DNA of 64,000 nt from Cupriavidus sp. WKF15 (lineage in GTDB: Bacteria > Pseudomonadota > Gammaproteobacteria > Burkholderiales > Burkholderiaceae). Positions 17,098 through 24,856 of this stretch are shown here, one piece after another; positions within the stretch are counted from its first letter, which is position 1; every line of letters starts with the position of its first letter. The position numbers were made by a program, and so were the translations under genes. Location of the stretch: NCBI RefSeq assembly GCF_029278605.1, contig NZ_CP119574.1, positions 806,001 to 870,000 on the forward strand, read 5' to 3'. Below the pieces are notes generated by a model. That model was not told where the DNA came from. It did no database searches and saw only the letters and a program-made list of their open reading frames with translations.

Positions 17098-17711
17098 ACA
17101 GGATCTCGGCAATCGCTGAAAGGCCGGCCAGCCTAGCTGGGCTAGGTGACAGTTTGCTACTTATTTCCAAAAGTAATTATTATTTGTATTTATATAACCA
17201 GGAGGCTTATGATAGCCGTTTGGGCGTATCTTGGTCATAGGCCGGCAACGCACGTCGATATTGGCACGTGAGATCGAGCCAGGCCGGACGGCACACGTCC
17301 ACCGCCGCGCGATACGCGTTCTATGGCACCACCCGAAAATGCTCGATTGACTGGCCCGCGCTTACGGCGCGCTGTAGCCAGTTTTGATTAAGGCGGCCGG
17401 CTGGCGCCACGTTGCCTAGTCTTTTCGCTGCTAAGCAGCGCGTAGACCGAATGTGGGGCCAGCGCCGACACTAGCGGTGTTTGTGTTTCCGTGCGGATCG
17501 ATACGGTGAGATCCCACCCGCAGGGCGAATAGGGTGCCCCACTCGAAAGCGGCTAAGGCCGCTGACGGTCCTCTGCCTCCAGAGCGGGTGCCACGTGCGG
17601 CCAAGTCGAGTCGTGATTTGGTCGGGAAGACGATCGGACTAGACTCCCAAGACCGCAAGGTTCCGGTGTGAGTGCCCCCGTTATTGGTGGTCAAAACAAG
17701 CTTGCGACGAC
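17098..17711. other. Tn3 upstream region and unassigned DNA
   Basis: Starts with the tnpA leader, then an AT-rich patch (17160-17200) and the second copy of the 44-bp repeat. No transposon inverted repeat, res site or complete gene was recognised. A minus-strand frame at 17431-17694 has no support. Confidence 0.4.
17201..17244 (+). repeat. 44-bp inverted repeat, copy 2
   Basis: Matches 12239-12282 in inverse orientation. Here the frame reads NQEAYDSRLGVSWS followed by a TAG, so only the first residues of an isochorismatase-like gene are present. Similarity ends after AGGCCG. Confidence 0.7.
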
Positions 17712-18482
17712 CTACCGCTCAGTCCAGACGACTCGCCTCCGCGCCCACACCCGCACCATGCGTAGAGCCGTTCCAAGACCCCTAAGCTTCCAACATAGAG
17801 GGGCGGGTTCTTCCAGTCGCTCGGCAAGAACGAAGACTGATACCGCGACCATCAGCGGCAGATGCACCTGTGATGGAACCAAGGGCAGCATCATGAGCGC
17901 CCAACACGCGGCTACGCACGACATACCGTAGGAAAGCCCATATCGCCACGCATCGCGATCGGCAGCGAGTCCAAAAGCGGCGAGCGCAGGCCGGCGATGG
18001 CAACGGTTGAGGCCCCATTGCTTGGCCGGCGATATCTGCCAGAAGGTCGCGATGCAGATAGCGACGATCAAGCCCGCCGCCTCAGAGCGGAATGCAAGGA
18101 CCGCCGCCTGAGACAGGATGGATGGCAGCGGGGCCGCCAGCGTCCATGCTGCTGCGTACCCCACCAAGAAGAGTCCCATCGCACGCACCCTTCTCTTGGC
18201 AAAGCTGCGCGCACGGATGTGCTTCAGCGGCTCTGCGAGGAGAGGCCCCATCATGGCGGCAACCATGAGTGCCCAGGCACCTGCGCCGGCAACGACCTTC
18301 TCAAGAGCGAACCGCGACGGAGCAAGGGCTGCGAGCGAGCCCGCGCGAAACGCGTCGGACGAACAAACCAACCCCAGCTGAGGCTCTGTAGCGCCGAGCA
18401 CCAGGATTGACGCCCAGGCTGTGGCGCTGAGCAACGCCACAGCGATTGCGCAATGGTCCGCGTGGCGCGCAACCGCCCCCAT
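17712..18482 (-). CDS. DUF2182 integral membrane protein, 256 aa
   Basis: A polytopic membrane protein with about six helices (for example AIAVALLSATAWASILVLG, WALMVAAMMGPLLAEPL, GLFLVGYAAAWTLAAPLPSIL, YGLSYGMSCVAACWALMMLPL). The loop SPAKQWGLNRCHRRPAL carries the Lys-Cys-His pattern that marks the DUF2182 family, annotated as predicted metal-binding membrane proteins. The function is unknown. It starts 8 bases after the tyrosinase stop on the same strand, so it should be co-transcribed with the tyrosinase and peptidase genes. A link to copper supply for the tyrosinase is speculation. Confidence 0.8.
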   Translation of the reverse strand: MGAVARHADHCAIAVALLSATAWASILVLGATEPQLGLVCSSDAFRAGSLAALAPSRFALEKVVAGAGAWALMVAAMMGPLLAEPLKHIRARSFAKRRVRAMGLFLVGYAAAWTLAAPLPSILSQAAVLAFRSEAAGLIVAICIATFWQISPAKQWGLNRCHRRPALAAFGLAADRDAWRYGLSYGMSCVAACWALMMLPLVPSQVHLPLMVAVSVFVLAERLEEPAPLCWKLRGLGTALRMVRVWARRRVVWTER

Positions 18483-19534
18483 GACTGACCTCAGTTACCC
18501 TGCCTGAACACGCTCACCCGACCAACGGTCACATTCGCACTCTCCGGTACAGGATGCACTGGGACAAGTCGGACACTCAGCGCGCCGACAGGAAAGTTGC
18601 CCGCCAGGTGCATGGCGTCGATGATGTGGCTGATATCGAGCACGTAGGTAAGACCGTCTCCCGCGTGAGTGTCGTCAGCCACAGACGCGCTGCTCGCGCC
18701 GAACAACGCGATGCTGCCAGCCTGCAGTTCGGGATGCTGCGCAGGGTCAGCGCTGCTGGGCAAGTTGACGTACACCTTGAACGCCACCGCATCGTTGTTG
18801 GAGCGGACGTTCTCCAGATTCAGAAAAACACGGTCAGGAGCGCTCGGCGCTGCAGCCGCAATTGCCTGAAGGCTCGCAGCCACCTTCCCGCTGATCGATG
18901 CATCCAGCGCGACTGCGGTTTCTGCCTTTGAGCCAACAAGGCGGACAGCTTCCTTGTTGGCCCCGAGCAGTTCGGCCGTGGCTGATGCGGTCATGGTTTG
19001 GCTCCTTGCCAATGCATGGGCAGCCTCCGGCGACGCCCCGAGTCGCTCGAGACGCAGTGCCGGATGCGGCAGCCCGGTTGGGAGCGACGTGTCATCGTAA
19101 GCGTACCCTAGCTTGGCGATGTCGGTCATCTGTTCGGGCGTAAACGTCCAATCTGCCTCTTCGGACTTGGGAAGGACGAACGGATCCCTACCCGCGACTT
19201 CAGGTCCTTTGAGCCAGTTGGGAGAGGACGGATCCGCGTGGCTGGCAGAGGTTGTTCGCCAGACCTGCCACAGGCGGTCAATGTTGCAATGATGCAGCCA
19301 AAAGATGGGGTCGAGTCCAGCGGTGTCGGGCAAGGACATCAGGCCCTCGACACCCGACTGCGGGCTCGCACCGCCCACCAGCCCATGCACCCAATCGTGC
19401 GGCTGGCTTTCGATGCCTCCATGTGTCTTTCCCCCATGCATGAACCCAGTAACCACGCCGCCGAAGCCTGGGCTGATGCCGGTAGGCGGTCCTGCGAATT
19501 GAGAGTCACCCAATGCTGCTAGGGATGCTCTGCA

Positions 19535-20701
19535 CAATTAGCCGGCGGATGTGCTTGCAATGAATCGTCGAGCCAGCGAGCATGTAGCGCATGAAGCAAA
19601 CTGACCTTGGACTGAACTTGTCGACCAAGCGCACCCGCAAGCGCGAATTTCTGGACGAGATGAACCGCGTGGTGCCGTGGGCCGATCTGGTGATGCTGAT
19701 CGCTCCGTACGCCCCGGAGGGCAAGCGCGGCCGTCCCCCGTTCGCGGTCGAGGCAATGCTGCGCATCCACTTTCTTCAACAATGGTTCGGCCTGTCGGAC
19801 CCGGCGATGGAAGAAGCGCTGCACGACGTGCCGCTGTATCGGGAGTTCGCCGGGCTGGACAACTGGACGGTGAGGCTGCCCGACGAGAGCACCATCCTGC
19901 GGTTCCGTCACCTGCTGGAGAGGCACAAGCTGGCCGCTCAGATTCTCGCGCTGGTAAACGACATCCTTCGCGACAAGGGATTGATGCTGCGCGCGGGCAC
20001 GGTGGTGGACGCGACGCTGATCAGCGCACCGAGTTCGACCAAGAATGCGTCGGGCGAACGCGACCCGGAGATGCACCAGAGTAAGAAAGGAAACCAGTGG
20101 TATTTCGGCATGAAAGCGCACATTGGCGTGGACGCCGAAAGCGGGCTGGTGCACACGGTGCGGGGCACGGCTGGCAACATCAACGACGTGGTTGAGGCCA
20201 ACAGCCTGCTGCATGGCGAGGAAACCGACGCGTTTGGCGATGCGGGTTATCAGGGCGTGGAGAAGCGTCCTGACGCGCGGGCGGACGTGAACTGGCACGT
20301 GGCGATGAAGCCAGGCAAACGTCGCGTTCTGGACCAAAGCAAACCGCTTGGCGCGCTCGTCGATCAAGTCGAGCGAATCAAGGCGGGCATCCGGGCCAAG
20401 GTCGAGCATCCGTTCCGGGTCATCAAGCGGCGGTTCGGCTACACCAAGGTCCGCTATCGAGGGCTGAGGAAGAACACCGCGCAAGTCATGACCTTGTTCG
20501 CGCTGTCCAACTTGTGGATGGCGCGCGGCAAACTGCTGGCTGCTGAGGCATGAGCGCGTTTCAGGCTCATGCCGATGCCTCGCGCGTAGCCCGCGAGTGC
20601 TGCTCCGCGCGTGCCAGACAGCTTCGCCCCGGGCTGACAGGTTGGCGTCGTGGCGCATTCAGCTTCCTGTTAAACGGCCAAGCACACTCGATTCGCGTTT
20701 G
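19535..20701 (+). mobile_element. IS5-family insertion sequence, 1167 bp, TGCA duplication
   Basis: Ends read CAATTAGCC...ATGTGCTTG and, inward from the right, CAAACGCG...GTGTGCTTG: an imperfect terminal repeat of about 23 bp. The target duplication TGCA is at 19531-19534 and 20702-20705. The target site itself was a 22-bp perfect palindrome centred on TGCA. The element carries one transposase gene, apparently intact, opposite to the tyrosinase. Confidence 0.85.
19591..20553 (+). CDS. IS5-family transposase, 320 aa
   Basis: The full-length transposase starts MKQTDLGLNLSTKRTRKREFLDEM. It has the N-terminal DUF772-type region (RPPFAVEAMLRIHFLQQWFGLSD), then the DDE triad as Asp in GTVVDATLISAPSS, Asp in DAFGDAGYQGVEKR and Glu in RAKVEHPFRVIKRRFG. 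The last motif matches the Y-2-R-3-E-like signature region of the IS4/IS5 group. No frameshift is visible. The large open frame on the opposite strand is its antisense shadow. Confidence 0.93.
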   Translation: MKQTDLGLNLSTKRTRKREFLDEMNRVVPWADLVMLIAPYAPEGKRGRPPFAVEAMLRIHFLQQWFGLSDPAMEEALHDVPLYREFAGLDNWTVRLPDESTILRFRHLLERHKLAAQILALVNDILRDKGLMLRAGTVVDATLISAPSSTKNASGERDPEMHQSKKGNQWYFGMKAHIGVDAESGLVHTVRGTAGNINDVVEANSLLHGEETDAFGDAGYQGVEKRPDARADVNWHVAMKPGKRRVLDQSKPLGALVDQVERIKAGIRAKVEHPFRVIKRRFGYTKVRYRGLRKNTAQVMTLFALSNLWMARGKLLAAEA

Positions 20702-21261
20702 TGCAGAGCATCCCTAGGTTGACCTCACTCAGCTCAACGAAGACCTTCCCATCATTATTGGGCCCGTAGCGCTCGGGAACGTAGAGGGGATTGTCACCGT
20801 TGCCGTCGGGCCAGTTCGGTGAGCTGAATGCGGGGGGCAGCTTGTCCTGACCAGTTTTGAAGTAGTTCCAGTAAGGCAGAGCCCACTGGGGATCTCCCCC
20901 AAGCCGAACGACATCAGCCCGGACGACCGCTTCAAAGGCGAGAACGTAGCCGCGATGCCACGGCAAGAAGAACCAGCTCCCATGCTGGCACTGCTTCCAG
21001 TACGGCGAAAAATCGACGGGGTCACCTTTCTTCCAATAGCCCACTCGCTCCCATTTCTTCTTGTCGATTCCGTGGGTTGCTGCCCAGAAGCGCCAACTCT
21101 TCTTGTCAGTGAAGGCACGCGCCTTCATGGATTTAACTGCCCTGCCGTACCAGAGGATGGGCTCCGCCCAATCTGAGCCTAGCTCCCATACGTTCTTGCG
21201 AGTGAATGACATGCTTGTCTCCCGGCGATTGCTTATTAGCGGCAAACTAACCCGACGCGGT

Positions 21262-22884
21262 TCACTCTTGGAGCACTTGAAGCAACGTCGAACCTATCGG
21301 CGTACCCAAGCCAGTGCATGCATCCCAGCCCACGGTTGCCGGATAGCCTTCGATCGTTTGCTTGATGCCGTTCGTTCCCACCTTAACATCGGTGAACGCC
21401 TGCGGATTCTGGTAGAGCTTCGGGTTCACGAACCCGAGGTTCTTGCCGTAGGCCTGATTGAGCTTGGCGATGAGGCAGGCCGCAAGCGGTGTCACGGCAC
21501 TCGTCCCGCCGCTCGGGGCGTCGAGGCCTTGCACGCGGGTGCGGTAGTTGTCCGCAGTCATGGCAATATCCGGACAGCCGCGCCCGGCTATCGGTTTGCC
21601 GAGAATCTTCAGTCCCGTCTGATAGTCCGGCACGCCGAAGACAGTGCTGATACCACCGCCCCCCGCCCAGCCACCGCCGCCGAACACTTGCACATCGAAC
21701 CGCGTGCCGTCATTCCAGACCACGTCGACGTTGCTGTCGATTTGTGTCCCACCGCAGCACAGCACCATCGGGTCAGAAGCGGGATGGTTCACGTGAATGC
21801 CTTTGTCCCAATGCGCCGCATCCAAGTCCGCAACTCCGTGATCACCGGAGGCAGCGCAAACAGTGACACCCAACACCGCTGCCGCAGCGAAAATCTCGCT
21901 GTAGGCCTCGATACTCTGCTGCGTCAGGAAGTCATCCGGTTCGCCCCAGCTGATCGACACGACGCTTGGCGTGCGCGCGTTGTCGTGCACGGCTGCTCGA
22001 ATGGCGTCCTGAAAGCCGCTGTCACTATTCGGCGCAAAATATACCGCCAGCTTGGCACCCGGGGCCGCGACGCCCGCAACCTCGATATCGAGCATCACCT
22101 CGCCATCTGCCTGACCGTGCGGCGTTGGGTGGTTCACACCGTGATCGACCGACACTGCGACGACCTCCGGCATCGGTACGCCGGCATCTGAGAAGAAGAT
22201 CTTCAGGTCATTGTGGCTATAGCCTCCTCCGAGTTCGATCAGAGCGATGCACTGACCCGCACCATCCAGCTTGGTCGAACCTGATGTCGTGGGGAATTTG
22301 TAGCGGTCGGCGAACACGCTGGCGAATTCGCCAAGGCTTGTCGCCGCGGCGCTACTGGTCGGCATCGACCTCCTCGGCGCCCGGTGCTTGGGGCGCGTGT
22401 CGAATCCGAAGATACCAGTCACCAAATCCTTGAGCTCCGCGGGCAGCAAGATCTCCCCGCGGCGCCCGCGATACACCCCGCTGGCATGCTGGTACATCTG
22501 AACGTCGGCACGGAAGGCCGAAAGTGCGTCCCGCAATGTGCCCTTTAGGACTACTCGCCGCGTGCCCTCATCGCGCTCCGCCACACGGAGGTGGTGCTTG
22601 TTCGCGTACAGCTCCACCTTGTCCAGGTCGTCAGCGTTGGCGCCGTAAGTCCTCGCCAGATCTTCGCGCGACATGTAGGTTCGCTCTTTCAGCGGCTGAG
22701 CGCTGATCTTCTTGATCTCTTCCGCAAGCTCAGCAAGGTTCCCTCGAGATCTCACTTTCACCGTTAGCGCGATGATCTGATTGAGGTCAGCAGCACCGAC
22801 CGGTACAGAATTAGGGAGCAATTGTCTGGTACTCCCCTTCAACAGCACCCATTGCGCCGCGGGGCCTGATGGAGCGTTTGCCAT
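21262..22884 (-). CDS. S53 family serine peptidase (sedolisin/kumamolisin), 540 aa
   Basis: The pro-domain (about residues 40-165, with YMSREDLARTYGANADDLDKVELY and the strand GVYRGRRGEILLPAEL) precedes the catalytic domain from about 185. Glu262 and Asp266 in GEVMLDIEVAG and Ser462 in SGGTSAVTPL form the sedolisin triad, with SISWGEPDD and AASGDHG between them. The Ca2+ site is seen as DVKVGTNG (499 on) and GWDACTGLGTP. There is no N-terminal signal peptide, as in some kumamolisins. Sedolisins are acid endopeptidases activated by pro-domain cleavage. It lies 49 bases before the tyrosinase gene and 211 bases after the protease-half gene, in the same direction. Confidence 0.93.
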   Translation of the reverse strand: MANAPSGPAAQWVLLKGSTRQLLPNSVPVGAADLNQIIALTVKVRSRGNLAELAEEIKKISAQPLKERTYMSREDLARTYGANADDLDKVELYANKHHLRVAERDEGTRRVVLKGTLRDALSAFRADVQMYQHASGVYRGRRGEILLPAELKDLVTGIFGFDTRPKHRAPRRSMPTSSAAATSLGEFASVFADRYKFPTTSGSTKLDGAGQCIALIELGGGYSHNDLKIFFSDAGVPMPEVVAVSVDHGVNHPTPHGQADGEVMLDIEVAGVAAPGAKLAVYFAPNSDSGFQDAIRAAVHDNARTPSVVSISWGEPDDFLTQQSIEAYSEIFAAAAVLGVTVCAASGDHGVADLDAAHWDKGIHVNHPASDPMVLCCGGTQIDSNVDVVWNDGTRFDVQVFGGGGWAGGGGISTVFGVPDYQTGLKILGKPIAGRGCPDIAMTADNYRTRVQGLDAPSGGTSAVTPLAACLIAKLNQAYGKNLGFVNPKLYQNPQAFTDVKVGTNGIKQTIEGYPATVGWDACTGLGTPIGSTLLQVLQE

Positions 22885-23095
22885 GATGAGCCTCCAGGAT
22901 CCGTTGTGCCCTGAATCAAAGCGAGATGGCAGGCAGCGAGCACGTGGTATCAGGGCACGGGAAACCCACGTCGAAACAACTGCCTTTAGCGAAAATAATC
23001 AACTATCAAGCATTGTGGTGGGTCCATAGCCGCCGTCGTGAAGTCCTCCGTGTTGTTGCTTACTCTATCAGTGAGATGCCGAGCCAGTTGCACCG

Positions 23096-24847
23096 TCACT
23101 TCACCACGGCACCTGCGGGAGCCCGCACATCGAAGGTGGCGTCGAAGAGGATTTCACAAGCGCACTCCCCAGTCTCAACAACGTTCGCCGAGTCAACGAT
23201 CCCGCCGAGTTGTCGGGCGGCTTGCACCGGGTCGCCGCCAGCCGGGCTGTTGTCCACCGACTGCGTCACCACGACAACCGCCCACTTGCCGTCGGGCTCG
23301 TTCACTGGAAGAGGGAAGGTCGCGGTGTAGTAGGTCGACGAGCCTTTCCAGCGATCAATGTCGATACGGCGCTTGTCAACGCATACCTCAGCCAGATAGC
23401 ACTCTTCCTGCTTCGCGTCGAGGATCACACGGATGATCTCGGGGCCGGCCAACTGCAGCACATGGACCACTCCCGCTGCGGCAGGCGAATCGGCCTGGTC
23501 AACCTCGTTGCCGTTTGCGCTCAAGGCAGTGGCACGAACGGGCTTGCCTCGATGGAAGATCTTGAGCTCCACATGCGTGCCAGGTGGACACGCGAAGGCC
23601 AAGGGACGCGGCGGCAGACGAAGGGCCGTCACACCCGAGGGATTCCCCGGTCCCGGGTCCAGCAGCACCGAGGCATCCTCGCCGATGAACACGAACGGAG
23701 GCGCGACGATCGGGAAATTAACTACTGCCAACCCCGCCACCGGGTGCGTAAAGCCGTGCAGGCATACAGGCGCGCCGTCCATACCGACCTCGAGGCGCTC
23801 GCAAATGGCGCCAGGAAGCAGCACGCGCTGCACCAAGCGAGCCGGGTCCTTGATCGGGAAACTGTGGGCCACGACGAATCGCTCACGATTGTGATTGCCT
23901 GCAGGGGTCCACACTTCGGCGCAGATTCGAATGGTGTCGCCGCCCGCGTAGACCGTTCGATTAGTGAAGACACGCTTGCCCACGAGGACATGCTGGTTTG
24001 GTAGCGCTTGTAAAGTGGACACGTTGGTGGATCCCGCGCTCGTCATCCGTGTGTAGTCCCACTTCGTGCGCGTCGTCCAGTGACGGCCTGGAAACGGAAT
24101 GCGCGGCACGTCGGCTTCGATGAGGATCTGCTCGCGGTAGGTGGTCACCGCCGCGGCGGGTACCGCACTGACACGCTGACCCCAACGACTTGGGTCTTCC
24201 GCGTCCGAGGCGGCTGCAGCGGCCCAGGCGCCGGCGGCTGCGGCCGTGAGGATGCCTGTCAACGGCGAAGGTGCCGTCCAGAAGAACAGATGCGACAGCG
24301 GTCCGCCGCACGCCAGCCACTCAACGGCACCGCCGAGGTAGTCCGTGACCGGTGTGAAGGGTTGAATGGCGTCGTGCCCGGTATCACTTCCGTAGACATG
24401 TGCGTTGGATAGCGCCATCGATGCGCCGCTTGACAAGTCGAAGCAGATGCCACCCAGCGTGCCGTAGCTCGTGGGGAAGGACATGAAGCTGCCCAGGATG
24501 GAAGTCGAGGTTCCGCCCACGAGCGGGTCTTCTTCTCTAGATCCGCGGTCACCCGTGGGGCGGTGGCTGGACGGACATGTCGTGCGACGGGCCAATGTCA
24601 GGGGCAGAACGTCGGTCCTATAGCCCTCGACCTGCGGCGCGACCGGCTCGCTACCCATTTTGCGGACATCGGCGAGCGAGGTGAGCTTGGTGCGCACGTG
24701 GTATTGCAGGACAGCCTCGAGCGTGGGCTTGCCGCCGACAAGCTTGAGTCCATAGCCCACGGAGACAATATTGGGATCGTTTGCCAGCCGCCGGGACTCG
24801 GACGCGGCAACTTGCTCCAGAGGCACTCGTTTGGCGGTCGTCGCCAT
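23096..24847 (-). CDS. Nal1-like protease protein with His half only, 583 aa
   Basis: Residues 20-85 (NDPNIVSVGYGLKLVGGKPTLEAVLQYHVRTKL... EGYRTDVLPL) resemble the N-terminal domain of Nal1-like trypsin-fold proteases. They are followed by GTLGGICFD (129-137) and the catalytic-His strand MALSNAHVYG with His150. After this, the Asp and GDSG-Ser parts of the fold are absent. The rest is a long region without recognised domain, with a segment rich in strands (KRVFTNRTVYAGGDTIRICAEVW) and four later cysteines. There is no signal peptide. It starts 9 bases after the stop of the gene that carries the Asp/Ser half. Function inferred only. Confidence 0.6.
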   Translation of the reverse strand: MATTAKRVPLEQVAASESRRLANDPNIVSVGYGLKLVGGKPTLEAVLQYHVRTKLTSLADVRKMGSEPVAPQVEGYRTDVLPLTLARRTTCPSSHRPTGDRGSREEDPLVGGTSTSILGSFMSFPTSYGTLGGICFDLSSGASMALSNAHVYGSDTGHDAIQPFTPVTDYLGGAVEWLACGGPLSHLFFWTAPSPLTGILTAAAAGAWAAAAASDAEDPSRWGQRVSAVPAAAVTTYREQILIEADVPRIPFPGRHWTTRTKWDYTRMTSAGSTNVSTLQALPNQHVLVGKRVFTNRTVYAGGDTIRICAEVWTPAGNHNRERFVVAHSFPIKDPARLVQRVLLPGAICERLEVGMDGAPVCLHGFTHPVAGLAVVNFPIVAPPFVFIGEDASVLLDPGPGNPSGVTALRLPPRPLAFACPPGTHVELKIFHRGKPVRATALSANGNEVDQADSPAAAGVVHVLQLAGPEIIRVILDAKQEECYLAEVCVDKRRIDIDRWKGSSTYYTATFPLPVNEPDGKWAVVVVTQSVDNSPAGGDPVQAARQLGGIVDSANVVETGECACEILFDATFDVRAPAGAVVK

Positions 24848-24856
24848 GGCTACCCC

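Larger units (their letters stand above)
18491..21212 (-). pseudogene. Tyrosinase, interrupted by an IS5-family element
   Basis: The N-terminal half (21212 to 20702) starts MSFTRKNVWELG with GGGAGA upstream and holds the CuA ligands His47, His77 and His86 (QHGSWFFLPWHR). The C-terminal half (19530 to 18491) holds the CuB ligands in PHDWVHG (His215, His219) and DPIFWLHHCNIDRLW (His250/251). Joining them across one TGCA copy restores 517 codons in frame (516 aa), so only the IS breaks the gene. All copper ligands are present. There is no signal peptide. Tyrosinases oxidise phenols to o-quinones. The C-terminal 250 residues form an extra domain typical of long bacterial enzymes. Confidence 0.92.

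Noticed and set aside
12283..17200. Tn3 terminal inverted repeats around tnpA-tnpC
   Set aside because: I searched both flanks by eye for a GGGG-starting 38-bp pair and did not find one, so no transposon borders are annotated.
19519..20658. 379-residue open frame opposite to the IS5-family transposase
   Set aside because: It is the antisense of the transposase gene with a product rich in Arg, His and Val, typical of GC-rich shadow frames.
23210..24004. 264-residue plus-strand frame in the protease region
   Set aside because: It is antisense to the 583-residue protein and has no recognisable features.
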